A stretch of DNA of 64,000 nucleotides. Source: a bacterium BRH_c32. Lineage in GTDB: Bacteria; Bacteroidota; Ignavibacteria; Ignavibacteriales; Melioribacteraceae. Position numbers and translations under genes: made by a program. Every line of letters begins with the position of its first letter. Position 1 is the first letter of the stretch. The notes beneath the pieces are model-generated. The model ran no database searches, had not been told where the DNA came from, and saw nothing but the letters and a program-made list of their open reading frames with translations. The stretch spans positions 124,001 through 188,000 of the forward strand of contig LOEU01000004.1 in NCBI GenBank assembly GCA_001516025.1. Direction: 5' to 3'. Of the stretch, positions 10,298-18,390 are shown piece after piece.

Positions 10298-11209
10298 ATG
10301 AAAGACAGTATCCTTGTTGTTGGAAGTACTAACATGGATATGGTTGTGATGACTGATAGTTTCCCTCGACCGGGGGAGACGTTACTTGGAAAAAATTTCC
10401 AAACATTTCCCGGTGGCAAAGGTGCTAATCAAGCAGTCGGTGCAGCTAAGCTTGGAGCTAAAACAAAATTTATCTCTAAGATGGGGAAAGATCAGTTTGC
10501 AGATGAATTGATTGAAAACTTAAAGTCATGTTCGGTTTGCGTGGAAAACATTTTAATTGATGAAAGTGAGAGTACAGGTTTAGCTATTATCTTAGTGAAT
10601 AAAGAAGGCGAAAATGAGATCGTTGTAATTTCAGGCACGAATATGAAACTTACTCCCGAGGAAATTGAATCCAAAAAGGAATTATTTTCTCAAAGCAAAA
10701 TTCTTCTTTTGCAATTGGAAATACCGGTAGAAACAATTATAAAAGCAAAGGAATTAGCTCTTCAAAACAGTATGACTGTAATCTTAAATCCTGCACCGGC
10801 ATGCAAGTTGGATGATTTAATTTATGAAGGGCTCGATTATCTTACTCCAAATGAAACAGAATTAGAAATTCTTTCGGGTAAATCAGTTAATTCAATCGAT
10901 GAAGTAAAATTAGCAGCTCATTGTATGCTTGATAAAGGTGTTAAGAATGTAATTGTAACACTTGGTGATAAAGGGTCAATGCTTATAAATAAAGAGAAAG
11001 CGCAGCTATTCGAACCATATAAAGTTGAGGTGGTAGATACTACTGCGGCGGGAGATGCATTCAATGCAGGATTAGCATATTCATTATCTAAAGATATTGC
11101 GATTGAAGATGCCATTCGTTTCTCTAATGCGGTAGCGGCTTCGGCAGTAACAAAAATGGGCGCGCAATCTTCAATGCCCGAACTAAGCGAAGTAAAAAGT
11201 TTATTATAA
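10298..11209 (+). CDS. rbsK: Ribokinase (PfkB family)
   Basis: The 303-residue protein phosphorylates ribose, or a similar free sugar, at O5 using ATP in the cytoplasm. PfkB motifs are complete: GSTNMD (10-14), PGGKGANQA (38-46) and the C-terminal DTTAAGDAFNAGLA with the catalytic Asp near 253. I chose the ATG at 10298 because AGGAGT lies 7 nt upstream. The in-frame TTG at 10280 has no such site and adds six residues that are not conserved in the family. Ribose pyranase follows after 29 bp, the usual pairing. No ribose ABC permease is nearby, so the sugar may come from the nucleoside hydrolase at 39389 or from another pentose source. Confidence 0.9.
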   Translation: MKDSILVVGSTNMDMVVMTDSFPRPGETLLGKNFQTFPGGKGANQAVGAAKLGAKTKFISKMGKDQFADELIENLKSCSVCVENILIDESESTGLAIILVNKEGENEIVVISGTNMKLTPEEIESKKELFSQSKILLLQLEIPVETIIKAKELALQNSMTVILNPAPACKLDDLIYEGLDYLTPNETELEILSGKSVNSIDEVKLAAHCMLDKGVKNVIVTLGDKGSMLINKEKAQLFEPYKVEVVDTTAAGDAFNAGLAYSLSKDIAIEDAIRFSNAVAASAVTKMGAQSSMPELSEVKSLL

Positions 11210-11238
11210 TATTTCTTATACGATCTGATGAGGTAAAT

Positions 11239-11637
11239 ATGAAAAAAAGTGGGATACTAAATTCTCAATTATCAAGGATAGTAGCTTCGATGGGGCATAC
11301 GGATAAATTAGTTGTAGCGGATTGCGGGTTACCGATTCCTAAGAAAGCCGAATTTGTCGATCTTGCATTAACAAAAGATATTCCTCCGTTTCTAACTACG
11401 CTTAAAATTATTCTCGAAGAATTAGTGGTAGAAGAAGCAATTGTAGCAGAAGAGCTTTTAGATAATAAAGAGTATTCGGCAAAAGTATTAGAACTATTAA
11501 AAGATGTAAAAGTACATTCGGTAAAACATGAGGAATTCAAAGAGCTATATCGCAATGGCGGAAACGTGGCATTTGTAAGAACAGGCGAAGCTACACCTTA
11601 TGCAAATGTAATTTTATTCTCGGGAGTAAGTTTCTAA
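11239..11637 (+). CDS. rbsD: D-ribose pyranase
   Basis: The 132-residue protein interconverts pyranose and furanose forms of ribose so that the kinase can use it. It matches the family in length and opens with KKSGILNSQLSR and MGHTDKLVVADCGLPIP, with the conserved catalytic His20. The C-terminus has FVRTGEATPYANVILFSGV, typical of RbsD. The stop codon is followed immediately by the ATG of the aldo/keto reductase (no gap), so the genes are almost certainly cotranscribed. Pairing with ribokinase makes the call firm, although related pyranases such as FucU act on other sugars. Confidence 0.92.
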   Translation: MKKSGILNSQLSRIVASMGHTDKLVVADCGLPIPKKAEFVDLALTKDIPPFLTTLKIILEELVVEEAIVAEELLDNKEYSAKVLELLKDVKVHSVKHEEFKELYRNGGNVAFVRTGEATPYANVILFSGVSF

Positions 11638-12639
11638 ATGAGATATAGAAAGATAGGAAAGCTTGATTGGGAATTATCTGAAGTGGGATTCGGTGGTTGG
11701 GCTATCGGAGGTGATATGTGGGGACCTCAGAGCGATTCCGATTCTTTGAAAGCACTTCATAAAGCTATCGATCTTGGAGTTAATTTTATTGATACTGCTC
11801 AAGGTTATGGTAAAGGACATAGCGAAGAGATAATCGGCGATTTCCTTAAAGAAAGGAAAGAGGAACTTTACGTTGCAACAAAAGTACCTCCCGTTTCGGG
11901 CACTAAATGGCCTATACCGGATAACCAAGATGCAAATTTATTATATCCAAAAGAATATATCATTGAGGAATGCGAAAAATCACTTCTGCGATTAAAGCGT
12001 GATTATATTGATATATACCAGTTCCACACATGGTCTGTTCATTTCAATATTCAGGATGAATGGTTCGAGGCAATGGATGAATTACGCAGTGCTGGAAAAA
12101 TTCGAGCAATAGGGGTATCGGTGCCTGATACAGTCCCCGATAATGTAATTGCTTCGTTGGTAATGAATAAAGTCGATACTGTGCAGATGATCTATAATTT
12201 ATTTGAACAATACCCTGCATGGAATCTATTACCTGTATGCAATAAAACCGGATCGGGAGCAATAGCGAGAGTGCCTTTAGATGAAGGTGCACTAACAGGT
12301 AAATTTTCAATCGATACAAAATTCGCAGAGGGTGATGTAAGAAATTATTATTTCAGAGGAAATAATCTAGCGGGTACTATCAGGCGAGTAGAAGAAATAA
12401 AAGAGTTTGTAAAGAATAAATATCCCGAGATGACCCTAGCGGAATTTGCACTTCGATTCTCATTAAGCAATAGATCTGTAACTACTATTATACCGGGTAT
12501 TCGAAACGTAGAACAAGCAATAAAGAATTCCTCCGTGAGCGATGGAAATCTTTTTTCTAAAGAAGAACTAAAAGAGATGGAGAAGTTTGAATGGAGAAAA
12601 GATTTTTGGTTTAAAGTAATATCACAAGAAGAAATATAA
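11638..12639 (+). CDS. Aldo/keto reductase
   Basis: The 333-residue protein has the AKR (alpha/beta)8 barrel with its catalytic tetrad: Asp and Tyr in DTAQGYGKG, Lys in VATKVPP, His in QFHTW. The C-terminal cofactor motif TTIIPGIRNVEQ marks NADP(H) binding. It is predicted to be cytoplasmic and to reduce or oxidise a sugar carbonyl. It abuts rbsD with no gap and lies 37 bp before the GH39-like gene, which ties it to catabolism of the released sugars. It is distinct from the two other AKRs in the window (38364 and 51968), which differ in their active-site neighbourhoods. The substrate is unknown. Confidence 0.88.
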   Translation: MRYRKIGKLDWELSEVGFGGWAIGGDMWGPQSDSDSLKALHKAIDLGVNFIDTAQGYGKGHSEEIIGDFLKERKEELYVATKVPPVSGTKWPIPDNQDANLLYPKEYIIEECEKSLLRLKRDYIDIYQFHTWSVHFNIQDEWFEAMDELRSAGKIRAIGVSVPDTVPDNVIASLVMNKVDTVQMIYNLFEQYPAWNLLPVCNKTGSGAIARVPLDEGALTGKFSIDTKFAEGDVRNYYFRGNNLAGTIRRVEEIKEFVKNKYPEMTLAEFALRFSLSNRSVTTIIPGIRNVEQAIKNSSVSDGNLFSKEELKEMEKFEWRKDFWFKVISQEEI

Positions 12640-12676
12640 TTCTTCTCTTCCAAGTCTAAACTAAAGGAGTAAATAA

Positions 12677-14119
12677 ATGAAAAAGGCAATTAGTCTATTC
12701 GTAATAATAATGTTCATAGCTCCATCGATTTTTGGTCAGACCAAAGGATTGATCTATGATAAACTTATTAAAAAAGGTAACGAAGCATATTATAATGTAC
12801 CGGTAGGATTATGCGAAGATTACCCCGAGGAAACAACCACTAAAGAAATTATGCGTAATGATATGGAGCTATTAAAAAATAGCGGTATTAATCTATTACG
12901 TATATCGTTTGGTTGGGATGCAATCGAAGAAACAAAAGGCAATTATAACTGGCTTTTCTGGGATGATTACGTAAAAATGGCAGTAGAGGAATATGGTATT
13001 ACTCTTATACCTTATGTGTGTTATATGCCGAGATGGAATTCGACCGGCGCACAGGATACATTATGGTTTTGGAACTATCCTCCAAAAGAATATGAACCGT
13101 TTGGTGATTTTATGACGCACTTAGTAAAGCGTTACAGCAAATGGATAAAAACATGGGAACTATGGAACGAACCTGATATATGGGTTTATTGGAGAGGTAC
13201 TTCGGAAGAATTTGCCAAGTTCGTTAAGATCGGATCGAAGGCAGTAAGAGCAGCCGATCCTGAAGCTAAAGTAGTCCTCGGCGGTTTAGCTCATCGTGTG
13301 GAATTTTATCGAGAATTATTCAGAGACCATGGTATCAGTCCTTATGTGGACATAATTAATTGTCATAATTATTTTGAAACATGGAGCGGTTACCCGATTG
13401 AAAACATTACTAGCTATATAAATGAATTACATGATATAGTTCAGAGATATGGAAATAATCAACCAATATGGATGGCGGAAGTAGGTTATTCGACATGGAG
13501 AATGGAAGGAAGTAAAATCTCTGCCGATTATAATGCTTATTATGATTATGAACATACACCCGAATATCAAGCTGTGCAGATATTCAAAACATTAACTCTT
13601 GCAGTGAGCACAGAAAAATTATCCGCAATTACATGGTATGAGATTAAAGATTTACCGATGGTAGAAAACGTAATCGGTGATAATAATAACAGAAATCTTG
13701 GTGTGGCATATTATGACCATAAACCAAAACCGGGTCTTAAAGCATTGCAGTTCTTTAATGAGCTATTCTCAATAAAATATAAAAATATTGGAAGTAAAGT
13801 AGAAATCGAAAAACCGCTTGAATCCGAGGTATATGCAGAGGCATTCGAGAATGAAGATGGAACGATGATGCTTGTTACTTGGCTTCAATCGAATCAATTC
13901 GGAAAACGTACCGATGATAAAACAGGACACGTAAAAGATACACGAAAAGAAAAAGTATCATTTGAGATTCCGGTAGGATTCAAACCAAAAGTAACTATAT
14001 ATAATGAACTTGGCGAAGGCAGGGAATGCAAAATGGTTAAGTACGAAGACGGTAAAATTACTTTAGACGACTTCCAGGTGGAAGGCGGAAAAATTTATAT
14101 TTTTAGTATCACTAAATAA
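12677..14119 (+). CDS. Secreted clan GH-A glycoside hydrolase (GH39/cellulase-like)
   Basis: The 480-residue protein has a Sec signal peptide (1-20, ending SIFGQ). It is a TIM barrel with the clan A acid/base in TWELWNEPD (Glu165) and the nucleophile in IWMAEVGYST (Glu268). NLLRISFGWDAIEE resembles the first-strand region of GH39 xylosidases, and a small beta domain fills the C-terminus. It would hydrolyse beta-glycosides in the periplasm or outside the cell. The ATG follows an AAGGAG site 8 nt upstream. The call is firm at clan level; the choice between GH39, GH5 and related families needs a profile search. Confidence 0.78.
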   Translation: MKKAISLFVIIMFIAPSIFGQTKGLIYDKLIKKGNEAYYNVPVGLCEDYPEETTTKEIMRNDMELLKNSGINLLRISFGWDAIEETKGNYNWLFWDDYVKMAVEEYGITLIPYVCYMPRWNSTGAQDTLWFWNYPPKEYEPFGDFMTHLVKRYSKWIKTWELWNEPDIWVYWRGTSEEFAKFVKIGSKAVRAADPEAKVVLGGLAHRVEFYRELFRDHGISPYVDIINCHNYFETWSGYPIENITSYINELHDIVQRYGNNQPIWMAEVGYSTWRMEGSKISADYNAYYDYEHTPEYQAVQIFKTLTLAVSTEKLSAITWYEIKDLPMVENVIGDNNNRNLGVAYYDHKPKPGLKALQFFNELFSIKYKNIGSKVEIEKPLESEVYAEAFENEDGTMMLVTWLQSNQFGKRTDDKTGHVKDTRKEKVSFEIPVGFKPKVTIYNELGEGRECKMVKYEDGKITLDDFQVEGGKIYIFSITK

Positions 14120-14127
14120 AAATAATT

Positions 14128-14598
14128 ATGAAAAGTATTCAATCAAAAATAGTTGATAAAGACAATTTCGGAAAATTCGGCGAAGTGGTAAAATTCCCGA
14201 CCGGCAGAACTACATCACAGGATATTACTTATAAATTTTGGTCTAATATTGCCAATTATAAGATAGAAGGAAAAACCGAAATCGGAATTTGCACCGTATA
14301 TAAGCAGGACGAAAATATTATTGAGGGTGTCGAAAGACACCTTCATACTCCGGAAATATTAATTCCGATCGATGCTCCGTTTGTTCTTCCACTTTTGAAG
14401 GAGGGCGAACCGGATGATAATATTGAATCGTTCAAAGTGGAGATAGGTGAAGCAGTGATAGTAAATGAATCGGTATGGCATGGAGCATGTCTTCCTGTCG
14501 GGAAAGATTCCGCTTCCTACTTTGTAATATTTCGTCTTAATACTCCGGTTGAAGATGTAGAAAAAAAATCAATTTCACCCACTCTAATTGAGACATAA
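14128..14598 (+). CDS. Ureidoglycolate-lyase-like cupin protein
   Basis: The 156-residue protein shows the AllA-type cupin layout: VERHLHTPEILIPI supplies His71, His73 and Glu76 as likely metal ligands, and NESVWHGACLPV supplies His118. In the characterised family this fold cleaves ureidoglycolate, but no other allantoin or purine-ring genes are present. In a sugar cluster it may act on a sugar acid or keto acid. It is cytoplasmic, lies 8 bp after the GH39-like gene and 5 bp before the next gene, and has no clear SD. The fold call is good; the function is unknown. Confidence 0.65.
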   Translation: MKSIQSKIVDKDNFGKFGEVVKFPTGRTTSQDITYKFWSNIANYKIEGKTEIGICTVYKQDENIIEGVERHLHTPEILIPIDAPFVLPLLKEGEPDDNIESFKVEIGEAVIVNESVWHGACLPVGKDSASYFVIFRLNTPVEDVEKKSISPTLIET

Positions 14599-14603
14599 CA
14601 ATA

Positions 14604-16268
14604 ATGAATACACATACAATAAAAGGTAAAAATATTGCATTGACGTTTGACGAGGCTTCTTTATCGGTAGAAAAAATTTTTTCGGATAGCACAAAGGTTT
14701 GTTCTAATGCCTCTCAAAAAATTTGTATCAGAACTTCCGATGCAGTATTTGAACCTGTATTAATAAATAAGATTAATAAAGTAACTTTAGAAGAAAATAC
14801 AATTACTTATTCGCTTCAGGATGAGAAGGGTGATTATAAAATTAATTTAATTGCAGCAACTTCATCAAAAGGGATAAAATTTTCCGTTAAATGTAGATCA
14901 AAAAAACCGGTGTGGTTATTTGAATGGAAACTAGAAGGACTTGATTTTGAAAAAGTTATTGTCCCTTCCCTCGGGGGACAAGAGATTTCAAAAGAGATGA
15001 CTGAAGGATCTACTTTATCATACAAGTATCCCTTTTGGTGGAATTCTCAATTCGTACTCGGAATGTTTAAGAGATCGGGATTAATTCTCAGAAGCGAAGA
15101 TAGCAGTACATCACTAAAGTTATTGAGAGTTTCTAAAGAGGAAGAAAAATTTTCTTTGGTTTTTGGATTTGAAGCAAAAGCACCGTTAAAGAAAAAAGAA
15201 TTCCAAGCAGAATGGTTTTTGGATTCATTCGGTAAAGATTGGAAAGAGGGAGCCGATATTCATCGCTTTTGGATGGAGAAAACATTTAATTTAGTCCCCT
15301 ATAAAAAACATACGCATTTTCCTAAATGGGGATCGGAAATAAATTTTGTATTGGAGCTTTGGGGTGCAAGAAGAGATAAGGAAATGCCTCAACATAGCTT
15401 CGCTCAGATGAGAGATCGCATCGATGAATTTGCGAAACTCCATAATCCCAAAAATACTTTATTATATATTCCGGGATTTGCAGAGCATGGAATCGATTCA
15501 AATGCTCCGAGTTATAATCCATCTAAGCAGTGCGGAGGAGAAGGTGAATTTGCTCTTCTTGTAAAGCATGCGCATAAGCTTGGTTACAAAGTAATGATTC
15601 ACACAAACGTACTTGCAATGACATTCACACATCCTATGTATGAAAAATTTAAGAAGTATCAAGTGATCGATGTATTCGATCGCAAGCAAGGTTGGGCAAT
15701 GGATATGGATGGCGATTGGTTAACCGAACCTTACTTTGCATATATGAATCCCGGATTCAAAGAATGGGGAAATTATATGTCGAAAGTATTGGGTGAGCTA
15801 ATTGAGAAATATAAATTAGACGGAGTATTTTTAGATCAAACCCTTCTTGCATTTAATATCTCCAAAGGACCGGATTTTATTGAAGGAATGGTTAATCATA
15901 TTCAAAAACTTCAAAGCAGTTATCCAAAAGTTTTATTTGCCGGAGAAGGATTGCATGAACTAAACGTAAGAGCACTTCCGATGGCGCAGATTCACGGAAT
16001 AGACAGCATCGCAGAAGTACATGGAATGGAAGGACAGATAAATTGGCGCAAGGCACATCCAATTTCATCTTATCTATTCGGAAAATATACTCGCTATACG
16101 GCGCACCTATTAACGAAGCATCCTTCACACCCGATGTTCGCTCTTCAAGAGAAAAGCTATGCAAAATTAAATGTTATACCGGCTCTCTGCTTATATAATA
16201 ATAATCAATCACTCAATATGCCAGATGTAAAAAAAATGATTCAAAGAGGAAAAAAATTAAAGGGTTAA
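14604..16268 (+). CDS. Predicted cytoplasmic TIM-barrel glycoside hydrolase of uncertain family
   Basis: The 554-residue protein has an N-terminal beta-sandwich (about 1-200), as in GH31/GH36-like enzymes, followed by a barrel. Candidate catalytic acids are in LDGVFLDQT (Asp406, Asp411) and FAGEGLHE (Glu448, Glu452). Other conserved-looking strands are NTLLYIPGFAEHG, HKLGYKVMIHTN and MNPGFKEWG. It resembles the family annotated as DUF6259, but this is from memory and not a search. There is no signal peptide. It sits 5 bp after the cupin gene and 1 bp before a Gfo/Idh/MocA gene, a close set suggesting one pathway. Activity and linkage are unknown. Confidence 0.6.
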   Translation: MNTHTIKGKNIALTFDEASLSVEKIFSDSTKVCSNASQKICIRTSDAVFEPVLINKINKVTLEENTITYSLQDEKGDYKINLIAATSSKGIKFSVKCRSKKPVWLFEWKLEGLDFEKVIVPSLGGQEISKEMTEGSTLSYKYPFWWNSQFVLGMFKRSGLILRSEDSSTSLKLLRVSKEEEKFSLVFGFEAKAPLKKKEFQAEWFLDSFGKDWKEGADIHRFWMEKTFNLVPYKKHTHFPKWGSEINFVLELWGARRDKEMPQHSFAQMRDRIDEFAKLHNPKNTLLYIPGFAEHGIDSNAPSYNPSKQCGGEGEFALLVKHAHKLGYKVMIHTNVLAMTFTHPMYEKFKKYQVIDVFDRKQGWAMDMDGDWLTEPYFAYMNPGFKEWGNYMSKVLGELIEKYKLDGVFLDQTLLAFNISKGPDFIEGMVNHIQKLQSSYPKVLFAGEGLHELNVRALPMAQIHGIDSIAEVHGMEGQINWRKAHPISSYLFGKYTRYTAHLLTKHPSHPMFALQEKSYAKLNVIPALCLYNNNQSLNMPDVKKMIQRGKKLKG

Positions 16269-16269
16269 C

Positions 16270-17430
16270 ATGAAGATAATTAATACGGCGGTAATCGGTT
16301 CGGGTTTTATGGGTGCGGCTCATATAGAGGCACTTAGAAGAATCGGCGGAGTAAATATTAAAGCAATTGTTTCCGATGATCTTCCCGCGGCTAAATCTAT
16401 TGCAGAAAAATATTCTATACCCGATGTGTATTCCGATTACAAAAAAGTTCTTGAAGATAAAGAGATCGAAGCAATTCATAATTGCACTCCGAATTATCTT
16501 CATTTCGAAATTAATAAAGCAGCCGCCGAAGCAGGCAAACATATTATATCCGAAAAACCATTGACGACTAATTCGGAGGATTCCAAAGTTCTTGTTGATT
16601 TGGTAAAGAAGAATAAACTCGTTAATGCGATTAATTTCAATTATCGTTTTTATCCATTGATTCAGCATGCTAAGAGAATTATAGAAAAAGGAGAGCTAGG
16701 AGATATTTATCTTACTCATGGTCATTATCTCCAAGATTGGCTTTTTTATAATACTGATTATAATTGGCGTTTAGAGCCCGAAATTAGCGGTGCTTCACGC
16801 GCAGTAGCAGATATCGGCTCTCATTGGTGCGATATGATTCAATTTCTTACAGGGATGAAAATAAAAAAAGTATTCGCAGATATTTTTACGATTCATAATA
16901 CACGACTTAAACCTAAGCAGGCAGTTGAAACATTTAAGGGAAAAGAGATTGATGCCTCATCAAATGCCGATGAAGTTAAAATTAATACGGAAGACGGCGG
17001 CAATATAATTTTCCAATTTGAGAATGGGAGAAGGGGTGTATTCACCGTTTCGCAAGTAAGCGCAGGAAGAAAAAATAATTTTGAGTTTGGAATTGATGGA
17101 AGCAAAAAAGCAATTAAATGGAATCAGGAAGAACCGAATCAATTATGGATTGGATATAGAGAGAAACCGAACGAAATATTAATAAAAGATCCTTCGCTTT
17201 TAGAGCCTGCGGCAAGAGGATTTGCTCATTATCCGGGCGGTCATCCCGAAGGTTATCCCGATGGACCGAAAAATCTTTTTATGCAAGTATATGAACTAAT
17301 CCGCTCGGGTAAAGACCCGCAGAGCGAGAAAAAAGTTTTTGCCGATTTTGAAGACGGACTTTATGAAAATAAAATTATTGAAGCAATTATAAAAAGCAGC
17401 GCCGAAGAACGCTGGATAGAAATTAATTAA
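16270..17430 (+). CDS. Gfo/Idh/MocA family oxidoreductase
   Basis: The 386-residue protein has an N-terminal Rossmann domain (GSGFMGAAHIEALR, residues 8-21) and the family's EKPL motif near residue 97, followed by the alpha/beta substrate domain with the conserved region VADIGSHWCDM. Such enzymes oxidise sugar hydroxyls, often at C3, or related inositols using NAD(P). It is cytoplasmic. It is followed 14 bp later by a sugar-phosphate-isomerase-like protein. That pairing is common in pathways that pass through 3-keto-sugars or inositol derivatives. The second family member, at 46804, is clearly divergent. Confidence 0.88.
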   Translation: MKIINTAVIGSGFMGAAHIEALRRIGGVNIKAIVSDDLPAAKSIAEKYSIPDVYSDYKKVLEDKEIEAIHNCTPNYLHFEINKAAAEAGKHIISEKPLTTNSEDSKVLVDLVKKNKLVNAINFNYRFYPLIQHAKRIIEKGELGDIYLTHGHYLQDWLFYNTDYNWRLEPEISGASRAVADIGSHWCDMIQFLTGMKIKKVFADIFTIHNTRLKPKQAVETFKGKEIDASSNADEVKINTEDGGNIIFQFENGRRGVFTVSQVSAGRKNNFEFGIDGSKKAIKWNQEEPNQLWIGYREKPNEILIKDPSLLEPAARGFAHYPGGHPEGYPDGPKNLFMQVYELIRSGKDPQSEKKVFADFEDGLYENKIIEAIIKSSAEERWIEIN

Positions 17431-17444
17431 GCAGGAGAAAGAAA

Positions 17445-18368
17445 ATGAAATTAGGATTTTTAACGGCATGCCTTCCAAATGTCGGATTAGAGGAATTGGT
17501 AAAATTCGCATCGGTAAAAGGATTCGATACTTTAGAGCTTGCGGCTTGGCCTTTGGCTTCCGACCGTGATTATCAAGCTCGTCAGATAGATGCGGCAAAT
17601 TTTACTAAAGATGATGCAGAAAAAGTAAATGAATTATTCTCATCTAATAAACTTGAAATCTCCGCAATGGCTTTTTATGAGAATAACCTTCATCCGGACT
17701 TAAAACAGAGAAAGGCATTCATAAGCCACTTGAAAAAAGTAATAGATACGGCATCGCTTCTCGGTGTGAAATTAGTAGGTACTTTTGTAGGAGCGAGACC
17801 TGATAAATCACCGACCGAAAATATGAAAGAGATCGGAGTTGTATTCCGTGAATTAACAAAATATGCCGGCGATAAAAATGTTTCTTTGATGATAGAAAAC
17901 TGTCCGATGGATCATTGGGTGAAATTTGGTCTTCCGGGTAATTATGCTTATTCGCCTGAATTGTGGAGAGCTTTATTCAATGAAGTACCGGCAGAAAATT
18001 TCGGACTTAATCTCGATCCATCCCATCTTTATTGGCTTGGAATCGATCATGTGAAATTAATAAAAGAATTTATTCCTAAAATATTCCATACTCATGCAAA
18101 AGATACCGAGATGCTAATCGAAGGAAAAAATAATTATGGTGTATTCGGAAGACAGATTGATCCCATACCGTGGAAATCGGGCTGGTGGCAATATCGCATG
18201 CCGGGACTTGGAGAAATCGATTGGAGAAAATTTATATCTGAACTAAAAGCTAACGGTTACGAAGGTGTATTATCCATTGAACATGAAGACCCGATGTATG
18301 AAGGTGAAGAAGAAAAAATTAAAGAGGGGCTGGAACTAGGTTATAAACATTTATCACAATTTATTTGA
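17445..18368 (+). CDS. Sugar phosphate isomerase/epimerase-like TIM barrel
   Basis: The 307-residue protein is of the AP-endonuclease-2/xylose-isomerase-like type. Visible metal-binding positions are Glu in SLMIENCPMDHW, the DPSH motif in LNLDPSHLYWLG, His in FHTHAKDTEM, and Glu in VLSIEHEDPM. It would isomerise or epimerise a keto-sugar in the cytoplasm. It forms a pair with the Gfo/Idh/MocA gene upstream, and the GH42 gene starts 22 bp downstream. The SD GGAG is clear. The family is certain; the substrate is open. Confidence 0.88.
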   Translation: MKLGFLTACLPNVGLEELVKFASVKGFDTLELAAWPLASDRDYQARQIDAANFTKDDAEKVNELFSSNKLEISAMAFYENNLHPDLKQRKAFISHLKKVIDTASLLGVKLVGTFVGARPDKSPTENMKEIGVVFRELTKYAGDKNVSLMIENCPMDHWVKFGLPGNYAYSPELWRALFNEVPAENFGLNLDPSHLYWLGIDHVKLIKEFIPKIFHTHAKDTEMLIEGKNNYGVFGRQIDPIPWKSGWWQYRMPGLGEIDWRKFISELKANGYEGVLSIEHEDPMYEGEEEKIKEGLELGYKHLSQFI

Positions 18369-18390
18369 ATCTCGAAGACAGAGGAATTAG

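Noticed and set aside
12348..12689. 113-residue minus-strand open frame with a hydrophobic start
   Set aside because: It is antisense to the aldo/keto reductase 3' end and the start of the next gene. It shows no conserved motif.
16213..16668. 151-residue open frame on the minus strand
   Set aside because: It lies opposite the start of a clear Gfo/Idh/MocA gene and the end of the preceding hydrolase gene. It has no family motif and looks like an antisense shadow.
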